A DNA stretch of 64,000 bases from JAADHX01 sp964569385 (lineage in GTDB: Bacteria; Actinomycetota; Acidimicrobiia; Acidimicrobiales; Poriferisodalaceae), in assembly GCA_964569385.1 (NCBI GenBank), contig CAZMUM010000010.1, forward strand, positions 54,119 to 118,118, in the 5' to 3' direction. The first letter of the stretch is position 1. Each line of letters starts with the position of its first letter. Below the pieces are notes generated by a model. That model did not search any database and had not been told where the DNA came from. It worked only from the letters and a program-made list of their open reading frames with translations. Below, in pieces: positions 58,108 to 64,000 of this stretch. The position numbers were made by a program, and so were the translations under genes.

Positions 58108-58349
58108 GGCTCTTCGGCGATCATCGCTATGGCCGAAGCATCGGTTGTTAGGTGGTCGGTCTCGTTTGCTGGCGTGTGCAGGTACCCCGCGACAATCGAC
58201 TCGCCGACTTTTCGTCTGCGCTCGCTCTCGACAAAGTCTTCGAGAGCGCGTCGAACAGCAGCGGAGCGCGACGAAACAACGCCCTCTCTGACGAGCGTGT
58301 CGATTTGCTCGACCAAACCGTCATCGAGCCGTGTAACAAGCTGCGGCAT
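58101..58349 (-). CDS. Ribbon-helix-helix antitoxin
   Basis: 82 residues from the ATG at 58349. The N-terminal MPQLVTRLDDGLVEQIDTLV is a ribbon-helix-helix DNA-binding domain, and the C-terminal half is polar and acidic, suited to bind and block the toxin. It likely autoregulates the pair. Upstream, TATGCT may be a -10 box just before the start, giving a short or leaderless mRNA. Longer starts exist but lack sense. Confidence 0.85.
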   Translation of the reverse strand: MPQLVTRLDDGLVEQIDTLVREGVVSSRSAAVRRALEDFVESERRRKVGESIVAGYLHTPANETDHLTTDASAIAMIAEEPW

Positions 58350-59011
58350 GCTTCTAGCATACCCAAACGCATTGCAATCCAATGAGTAGGCGTCGATTGG
58401 TTGATCGAGAGCTCTCGGTCGGGGGTTGGCGCGCAACCCCGGTTGCGTCGATCCCACTAGAAGTAGCCGCCTGCTCCTTGCTCACTACAAACCGTGATGA
58501 AACTTGTCAAACGCACGATGTCACATGATGCGGTCTGTCTGAAGTTTGCTCGGGCTGTAGAGCTCCCTTGGGCTTCGCTCGACAGCCTACCGTGGGGGTG
58601 GGACGGCCAACTTTGTCAGCCAGTCGCCGCACAGAGCGAGATTCAAGGCGAACTCGACCACCAACGGTGGCTTCCACGCAACCGTGGATGCGTCATCGAT
58701 CCTTCCTGGCAATGCCCTAGACGAGGTCGGCCTTCGATATCGGCTTCAGCGCGCTGGAGGCATCGACAGGGTCCGTACAAGAGCGGTGTCGAAGATTTAC
58801 GCGGCCCTGCGTCCGCTGGTTCGGTCGTGTTATCGGAGTCGTCAGCGAGCCGGGGGTTTGAACGTGCGACCTTCGGGTTATGAGCCCGTTCAAGGCCATT
58901 CCGGCTGGTGTCCGCTGTTTCCCTCTGGTGCCGTTTGGTCCTGTGTTTGCAACGGTCTTGGCAGTTTTGCGTGATGATCCGTCGCTGTGGATAGCGGCCC
59001 GTATCAGGCCG
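58350..59011. other. Accessory intergenic region, coding-like remnants
   Basis: No full gene is supported. A plus-strand frame about 58600-58840 reads coding-like peptide such as DASSILPGNALDEVGLRY but has no start or known domain. It leads into a tRNA-like fragment at 58847. It could be the relic of an integrated element. Confidence 0.4.
58847..58888 (-). repeat. Partial tRNA-Met-like sequence
   Basis: On the minus strand, 58888-58874 reads CGGGCTCATAACCCG, an anticodon stem-loop with CAU, followed by AAGGTCG and TTCAAAC of a T loop. The D arm is missing and the T stem does not pair, so it is not a working tRNA. It covers the anticodon-to-3' side, the part usually left by site-specific integration. 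Confidence 0.5.
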
Positions 59012-59076
59012 TCCGTTAGAAGATCCGTTAGAAGAGTTTCATTATTGACGATGTTTCACCGGTACTGAAACAGTAC
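59012..59076. promoter_or_regulatory. Repeat-rich control region of the AbiEi-like gene
   Basis: A 12-bp unit TCCGTTAGAAGA is repeated in tandem at 59012-59035. TGTTTCA-N7-TGAAACA spans 59052-59072, overlapping GTACTG-AAA-CAGTAC at 59062-59076. These are likely operators for the autoregulating AbiEi-type protein. A TTGACG at 59045-59050 may be the -35 box. Confidence 0.5.
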
Positions 59077-59117
59077 ACTTGGCGAGACATCAACTTGCCT
59101 GGAAGGAGGACTTGTCT

Positions 59118-60179
59118 GTGGCAAACAAAAGGCTCCCAACTGAAACACGGATCATGCGCGACGTCGAGCGAGTCCTCGTTGAACAACTTCCAGCTAGCTG
59201 GACCGTGCGTGCCAAGCCAGCGCAGAGCGGCCCGATCGACCTGGCTATCGAGGTGGGTTCTGAGCCAGATCGGACAGTCACGCTCGCTGTCGAAATCAAA
59301 CGATCGATCGAACCCCGCTCGGTTCCCGATGCTGCGATGCAGATCAAGACACTCACCGACCGTGCGGTCCCTGACGCGACGCCGGTCGTCGCCGCAGGCT
59401 ACCTATCACCCCGCTCCCGTCAGATCCTCACAGACTTCGACGTCAGCTACATCGACACGACAGGCAGCATCCGAATCGACGCCGGAAACCTGTTTGTCCA
59501 AACCCAGGGAACCGACAAAGACCCCTGGCCCCAAGACGACAACCTCCAAACGCTGCGCGGTCGAGGCTCAGCTAGGGTCCTCCGCGCTGTCATAGATACC
59601 GCTCCTCCGTTTGGTGTGCGTGAACTCGCCTCGAGGACCGCCAACTCCCCGGCCACCGTGTCGAGGGTCCTCGAGCTACTCGACATCGAGGGCCTCATCA
59701 ACCGAGAACCACGAGGCCCAGTGCTCGCAGTCGACTGGCAAGACACCATTCGCCGCTGGGCCCAGGACTACGACCAGACCACCAGCAACACGGCCACTAC
59801 GTTCCTGGCGCCCCGTGGAATCCCGTTCGTCGAAAAAACGCTTCAAACATCCAAACTCTCCTACGCCGCCACAGGAGCATTCGCAGCTCAACGGTTCGAC
59901 CCGATCGCTCCAGCTCGCATGGCCACGATCTACGTCGACGACGTGGTCAAGGCAGCGAAGCGCCTCGACCTACGAGAGACTGATGCTGGCGCAAACGTCG
60001 TTCTGCTCGAACCATACGATCCCGTGGTGTTCGACCGAACGATCGAACGCGCCGGGCTGCGATGCGTGGCGCCAAGCCAGCTCGCAGTCGACCTCCTCAC
60101 CGGCCCCGGACGCGAACCGTCACAGGGCGAAGCGATACTGGAATGGATGAAGGAGAACCAAGATGCCTGGCGTACCTGA
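59118..60179 (+). CDS. AbiEi-like antitoxin/transcriptional regulator
   Basis: 353 residues from the GTG at 59118, which has GGAAGGAGG eight bases upstream. The first half resembles a restriction-like or DUF-type helical domain with AVEIKRSIEP, and the middle has a winged helix FGVRELASRTANSPATVSRVL near residue 165. The protein is followed, with a 17-base overlap, by a broken nucleotidyltransferase gene. That pairing matches type IV AbiE systems, in which AbiEi represses the operon and neutralises the nucleotidyltransferase toxin AbiEii. The toxin here is no longer intact. Confidence 0.75.
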   Translation: MANKRLPTETRIMRDVERVLVEQLPASWTVRAKPAQSGPIDLAIEVGSEPDRTVTLAVEIKRSIEPRSVPDAAMQIKTLTDRAVPDATPVVAAGYLSPRSRQILTDFDVSYIDTTGSIRIDAGNLFVQTQGTDKDPWPQDDNLQTLRGRGSARVLRAVIDTAPPFGVRELASRTANSPATVSRVLELLDIEGLINREPRGPVLAVDWQDTIRRWAQDYDQTTSNTATTFLAPRGIPFVEKTLQTSKLSYAATGAFAAQRFDPIAPARMATIYVDDVVKAAKRLDLRETDAGANVVLLEPYDPVVFDRTIERAGLRCVAPSQLAVDLLTGPGREPSQGEAILEWMKENQDAWRT

Positions 60180-60826
60180 CCCGCTCTACGTACAAGCCCG
60201 CCGAGTACTGCTCGACGCCACCGACGCGTTGGCCGAACAACTAGACGCGATCGTTCTCGTTGGCGCTCAAGCCATCTACCTCCACACCGGAGACGCCGAC
60301 CTCGCAGTCGACCTCATGGTCCCCGATTCACTCGCCGGTCCAGGTTCACGGGGTGCCCGGCTCGGGCACCCACGGCAAGCGCGTTGCTCGACGAGCGAAG
60401 GGCCTAGAAGGCGCTCTCGTCGACCGTGACCGAATGACCATCGCTGCGCTCGACCCACACGACGACCGGTCGGTTTCCATGCTCGTCGCCGGCCCAGCAG
60501 CATTCCTCGTCGCCAAGACACACAAGATTGCCGAGCGGGCGGCCGACACGAGCCGAATCCGCGACAAAGACGCTCTCGATGTCCTCCGAATCCTCCAGGC
60601 AACCAGTACCTCTGACCTCGCCGGCCGCCTCAGGAATCTGCGTGATGCTTCCGTCAGTGCCGACGTGACGGACGAGGCGATGGCTCAACTTGGGCCGCTC
60701 TTCGGAGGTCGTGACGCGATAGGTGTCGAGATGGCGGTACGGGCAGCCGGCCCCGATGCCGATCCCGACACAATCGCCGCGTCCTTGACACAGCTGGTCG
60801 TCGAACTCATCGGCTCAGACCAATGA
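60163..60826 (+). pseudogene. Decayed AbiEii-like nucleotidyltransferase
   Basis: Frame 1 from the ATG at 60163 reads IVLVGAQAIYLHTGDADLAV, a nucleotidyltransferase start, then jumps to VDLMVPDSLAGPGSRGARLG; about 40 residues expected between, including further catalytic acids, are missing. Near 60364-60366 the frame shifts: taking one G out of the GGG run restores THGKRVARRAKGLEG and the rest (to 60826) in one frame, ending ...VVELIGSDQ. So the gene has an internal deletion and a +1 insertion. Its stop overlaps the next remnant by four bases. Confidence 0.8.
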
Positions 60827-60912
60827 CAACCTGGTTCACAGCCGACCTGCACTTCGGCTATGCCACCATTATCAAGTACTGCGCGCGGTCATTCGTCGAC
60901 GTCACACGATGA
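60823..60912 (+). pseudogene. Truncated calcineurin-like metallophosphoesterase
   Basis: 29 residues, MTTWFTADLHFGYATIIKYC and on to TGA at 60910-60912. TWFTADLHFGYATIIKYC matches the first metal motif (D-x-H) of small metallophosphoesterases, and the rest of the enzyme is missing. The ATGA overlap with the preceding frame suggests it once was coupled to it. Confidence 0.65.
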
Positions 60913-61058
60913 ACCCCGACCGTCTGAGGGACATCAACGACGCTGTTCGCGATCCCGATGTTCGAGCGATCATCGCGACCCGAGGGTGGCAATCAGGACA
61001 TGCTCGCCATCTCGGGCTCCCTACAAGGCATCACAGGCCGTGTGCCAACTGCAGATAG
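60909..61058 (+). pseudogene. Fragment of an S66/MccF-like LD-carboxypeptidase
   Basis: From 60909 the frame reads MNPDRLRDINDAVRDPDVRA, then IIATRGW, and stops at 61056-61058 after 49 residues. The segment is the N-terminal piece of MccF-type (S66) peptidases, where RAIIATRGG precedes the nucleophile region. After GW the sequence no longer matches. It is a third remnant in succession. Confidence 0.6.
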
Positions 61059-61079
61059 CGGCAGGGACCGCCGGATCGG

Positions 61080-61580
61080 TTAGCCGGTGCGCGGAGTCGG
61101 CGAGTCGGTATGCGGAGGCTCCGATGGTAGGACTTCAACCACGACATCGTCGTCGAGGTATTCCCCCGCTTCAAGAGCATCCAGTGCCAGCGAGACGTGC
61201 CTGCCTCGAACCGCCCGGGCGTCGATCAGTTCGTCCAGCTTCGCCCGATCGAAGAACTCGACCTCAGGATGAGCGACGCTCGTGACCAGCTCACCACCGA
61301 TCACTATGGACTCAAACACGAAAGCTACGGCCGAGCCGCCTTCAAGGGTCTGCGCGCTGTGATAGATCCCGACCAGCCGGCCAACGTCGACTACGAGACC
61401 GGTCTCTTCGAGGGCTTCTCGGGCCGCTGCTTCGCGGAGTGACTCGCCGACTTCGGCTCGCCCTGCCGGAAGCGACCACCGGCCAAGTGCCTGCGGCTTC
61501 GACTCGCGCGTGAGACACACGCTGCCCGACTCGTCACGGATGACGTTTGTACACACGACCTCGGTTGTTATTGCCACCAT
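61080..61580 (-). CDS. NUDIX hydrolase
   Basis: 166 residues from the ATG at 61580, which has GGGAGGATG upstream; a longer open frame to 61820 has no homology. The Nudix box G-x5-E-x7-REUxEExGU is complete, with REALEETGL near residue 55. It hydrolyses nucleoside diphosphates linked to another moiety, for example oxidised or modified nucleotides. The stretch 61581-61780 between it and the divergent hydrolase has no gene. Confidence 0.9.
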   Translation of the reverse strand: MVAITTEVVCTNVIRDESGSVCLTRESKPQALGRWSLPAGRAEVGESLREAAAREALEETGLVVDVGRLVGIYHSAQTLEGGSAVAFVFESIVIGGELVTSVAHPEVEFFDRAKLDELIDARAVRGRHVSLALDALEAGEYLDDDVVVEVLPSEPPHTDSPTPRTG

Positions 61581-61780
61581 GTCACCATCCTCCCAGAACC
61601 TGGCGACGGCGTGGGTCCACCCCGTCCGCCGCAGCCTGTCAGCCGCCCGAGTCCCTCGAGTGTACGAACGGCAGCGCCGACGGGGAAGATGTTGATGTCG
61701 CCGCGGGTCAGGATGGGAGCGATGCCAGAGGTAAGCCGCCGGTCGGTCACCGAGGCGAGTGGGCCTCGTAAGCTGGGCCG

Positions 61781-62581
61781 ATGCAGGATCGAGCGTTTGT
61801 GCGCGGCACCAACATGGCATGGGAGCGTGCTGGCGAAGGCCGCACGTTCATCTGGGGGCATGGGCTCAACAACAGTCGGTCCGCTGAGAACGAGTTCGGG
61901 TTGGTCGACCACGGGGTGCTATCGGTCCACATGGATGTCGTGCGCTACGACGCCCGCGGTCACGGCGAAACCGACCTCACGACTGGCGTCGGCGACTACG
62001 ACTGGGACCAGATGGCGCACGACCAGTTTGCGCTAGCCGACTCGCTCGGTGTTGGGTCCTACATCGCTGCCGGTGCGTCGCTCGGAGCGGCGACTGCGTT
62101 GCATGCCGCCGTGCTTGAGCCCGAACGAATCGAGGCGCTAGTCCTCGTCATTCCACCGACAGCTTGGGAAACGCGGACTGCTCAAGCCCGAGGGTACGAA
62201 ACAATGGCAAGCATCATCGACGCCAAAGGTGTCGAGCCGCTGGTTGCTGGTCTGGACACAGTACCCGTGGCCGATCCGTTGCTGGAGGTCGCCGATCATT
62301 CCGACCGTCAGGTTCGAAACCTTCGCAATGCCGACCCAGTTCGTTTAGCGGCTCTCTTGAGAGGGGCAACAACAGCCGATCTTCCCGATCGCGACGAAGT
62401 TGGCGCGATCGCTGCGCCGACACTCATTTTGGCCTGGAGCGGCGACGCTGGGCACCCCGAAAGTTCGGCCCACGAAATCGGTCGCCTAATCGACGACTCG
62501 ATGGTGCACATAGCTTCAACCCTCGACGAGATGCGCACGTGGACCGACCGGATCGTCGAGTTTGTCGCTGGCCTTGGCTGA
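61781..62581 (+). CDS. Alpha/beta hydrolase
   Basis: 266 residues. The oxyanion region WGHGLNNSRS is near residue 25, the nucleophile elbow GASLGA near residue 105 with Ser, and late Asp and His can be placed in LAWSGDAGHPES. RYDARGHGETDL is typical. Such enzymes act on esters, epoxides or haloalkanes; the substrate is unknown. Divergent from the NUDIX gene. Confidence 0.85.
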   Translation: MQDRAFVRGTNMAWERAGEGRTFIWGHGLNNSRSAENEFGLVDHGVLSVHMDVVRYDARGHGETDLTTGVGDYDWDQMAHDQFALADSLGVGSYIAAGASLGAATALHAAVLEPERIEALVLVIPPTAWETRTAQARGYETMASIIDAKGVEPLVAGLDTVPVADPLLEVADHSDRQVRNLRNADPVRLAALLRGATTADLPDRDEVGAIAAPTLILAWSGDAGHPESSAHEIGRLIDDSMVHIASTLDEMRTWTDRIVEFVAGLG

Positions 62582-62677
62582 GCCCACCGCAATCGGACCG
62601 CTCGGCGGCGCAGAACATCTGGTGAACAGCTAGTTGTCGACCACTCTGGCAACGGTGTGTTCGGTACCTTTGGTTCG

Positions 62678-64000
62678 GTGAGCCGACTGTTGCGTTGGGC
62701 GCCAATGGTCGCCACGATCCTCGTTGTCGTTGCTGTCTACGGTGTGCGCGAGGTCACCGCTCAAGACGAACCCTTGCGGCTCCCCGTTCTGCCAGACATT
62801 CCCTTCGACTACGACGCCGAACTCCCTGCGTACCTTCTGGAGAACAACTTCGGCCCGGAGTTCACTGCTCAGAACGCGGCTATCGACAACGACAACACGC
62901 CGGCCAACAATCCAGTGACCGACGCAGGAGCGACTCTCGGCCGGGTTCTGTTCTATGACCGCCAGTTGAGTGCCAATCAGACAACATCGTGCGCGTCGTG
63001 CCACATCCAAGCGAACGGATTCTCCGACCCCGCAACCAGAAGCGTCGGCCTCTTGGGCGGTCGCACATCTCGGCATTCCATGTCGCTTGTCAACGCTCGG
63101 TTCTTCGCGCCTGGCAGCTTCTTTTGGGATACACGAGCACCGACGTTGGAGGATCAAGTACTTCAGCCCATAGTCGATCCGCTCGAAATGGACATGGCGC
63201 TGGACGAAGCGGTCGCGGTGGTGGGGGCCCAGGACTACTACCGGCCGCTGTTTGAGGTCGCCTTCGGCGGTTCGGAGGTGTCGGCGGAGAAGATCTCGTT
63301 GGCGTTGGCCCAATTTGTGCGGAGCATGGTCAGCACCGATTCAGAGTACGACCGTGGTCGAGTCCAGGTTGACGGGCCCCTAGAACCCTTCCCGAACTTC
63401 TCCGACGCCGAGAACGCGGGCAAGGACCTCTTCTTTACCGGCGGAGGACGTGCGCTTTCGTGCGCCAGTTGCCACGTGAGCGAAGCATTTGTGAATCGGC
63501 CAGAGGGTGTTGGTAACAACGGTCTCGACATTGCCGGTGGCGACTTTGGTGCGTTCATGGTGACCAACGACGACGTCGATCTGACTCGCTTCAAAGTGCC
63601 ATCACTTCGAAACATTGCCCTCAGCGCTCCGTACATGCACGACGGTCGGTTTCCATCGCTCGGCGCAGTTGTCCAGCACTACAGCAGCGGCGTCCAGCCC
63701 CATCCGAGCTTGTCAGAGCCTCTGCGAAATGCCGACGGTTCGGCCTTCAGGTTTCTGTTCACTCAGGCAGAGGGCGATTCGCTAATAGCGTTCCTTGAGA
63801 CCTTGACCGACGAGGCCTTGTCGAGTTCTGAAAAGTGGGCCGATCCATTTACCGGTGAGACCTTCGAGGTGGCTGCGCCATCGCCAGCCGCCACGGTGGC
63901 TCCACCTGGCGACGAGTCTGGTGGAGCCTCGCCAGTGTTGATCTTCGGTGGTTTGCTGTTGCTGATCGTTGTCGCCAACATGGTGAGATGGATGACGAAG
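62678..64000 (+). CDS. Di-haem cytochrome c peroxidase (MauG/CcpA family), cut by window end
   Basis: The frame opens at GTG 62678 and stays open to base 64000 without a stop, so the 441 residues seen are not the full protein. A signal anchor lies at residues 5-21. Two haem sites are visible: CASCH near residue 105 and CASCH near residue 261. APYMHDGRFPSLGAVVQHY near residue 320 is a family motif. The last part, ASPVLIFGGLLLLIVVANMV, is a membrane helix, so it is anchored at both ends or tail-anchored. It would reduce peroxide with electrons from cytochrome c. Confidence 0.88.
   Translation, partial: MSRLLRWAPMVATILVVVAVYGVREVTAQDEPLRLPVLPDIPFDYDAELPAYLLENNFGPEFTAQNAAIDNDNTPANNPVTDAGATLGRVLFYDRQLSANQTTSCASCHIQANGFSDPATRSVGLLGGRTSRHSMSLVNARFFAPGSFFWDTRAPTLEDQVLQPIVDPLEMDMALDEAVAVVGAQDYYRPLFEVAFGGSEVSAEKISLALAQFVRSMVSTDSEYDRGRVQVDGPLEPFPNFSDAENAGKDLFFTGGGRALSCASCHVSEAFVNRPEGVGNNGLDIAGGDFGAFMVTNDDVDLTRFKVPSLRNIALSAPYMHDGRFPSLGAVVQHYSSGVQPHPSLSEPLRNADGSAFRFLFTQAEGDSLIAFLETLTDEALSSSEKWADPFTGETFEVAAPSPAATVAPPGDESGGASPVLIFGGLLLLIVVANMVRWMTK

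Noticed and set aside
62630..63313. 227-residue minus-strand frame
   Set aside because: It is antisense to the di-haem peroxidase, which has clear CxxCH motifs.

Overview
The window reads as chromosomal DNA of a high-GC actinobacterium, most likely of the class Acidimicrobiia (Ilumatobacter-like or an uncultured marine relative). The reasons are frequent GTG starts, mycothiol-type and F420-type enzyme families, DUF5719-like and DUF3499-like proteins, Thr-rich linkers in exported proteins, and a secreted protein built from the Gly-Tyr...Asp-Gly-Gly...Phe-Gly repeat that is common in that class. The assignment is inferred from protein families; no rRNA gene is present to confirm it.

Layout. 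1-2.9 kb: end of a membrane glycosyltransferase-like gene, an exported DUF5719-like protein and a membrane-tethered thioredoxin. 3-6.3 kb: ftsH, a DUF3499 zinc protein (divergent), a CPBP protease and a small zinc-ribbon gene whose frame stays coding-like after an amber stop. 6.3-12 kb: envelope glycan module (GT-C-like membrane protein, GtrA-GT2 fusion, phosphomannomutase, Trm112-like protein), then ahcY. 13.9-23.5 kb: carotenoid oxygenase, then comF, hpf, secA, prfB, ftsE, ftsX and rtcB. 23.5-28.5 kb: a methylated-amine catabolic pair (MttB-like methyltransferase and FAD/GcvT oxidoreductase), then an arsI/arsR divergent pair. 28.6-37.9 kb: mixed metabolic genes, a two-gene operon of an XRE regulator and a ClpP-fold protein that has lost two catalytic residues, a lipoprotein and a large repeat protein. 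37.9-39.8 kb: a gene-poor kilobase, then tmRNA and smpB. 40-50 kb: murI, rph, rdgB, a D-threonine-aldolase-like gene, clpP, rpe, an RNA methyltransferase and a sigma/anti-sigma-like pair. 50-57.8 kb: I36-like secreted protein, SGNH hydrolase, sulfatase, Cdc48-like AAA ATPase, GNAT and amidohydrolase genes. 57.8-61.1 kb: an accessory patch with a MazF-type toxin-antitoxin pair, a tRNA-Met-like fragment, an AbiEi-like regulator and three broken genes in a row. 61.1-64 kb: NUDIX hydrolase, alpha/beta hydrolase and a di-haem cytochrome c peroxidase that runs off the end.

How the genes work together. PMM, the DPM1-like domain of the GtrA-GT2 fusion and the GT-C protein can be read as one route from mannose phosphate to lipid-linked mannose to a surface glycan. 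SecA, FtsEX, FtsH, ClpP and tmRNA/SmpB cover export, division and protein quality control. The MttB-like and FAD/GcvT proteins fit sequential demethylation of osmolyte-type methylated amines. The least ordinary parts are the XRE-pseudo-ClpP operon, the Cdc48-like ATPase with a degenerate first ATPase domain, and the decayed AbiE-type locus beside a tRNA fragment. No CRISPR array, complete tRNA, rRNA or intact mobile element was seen.
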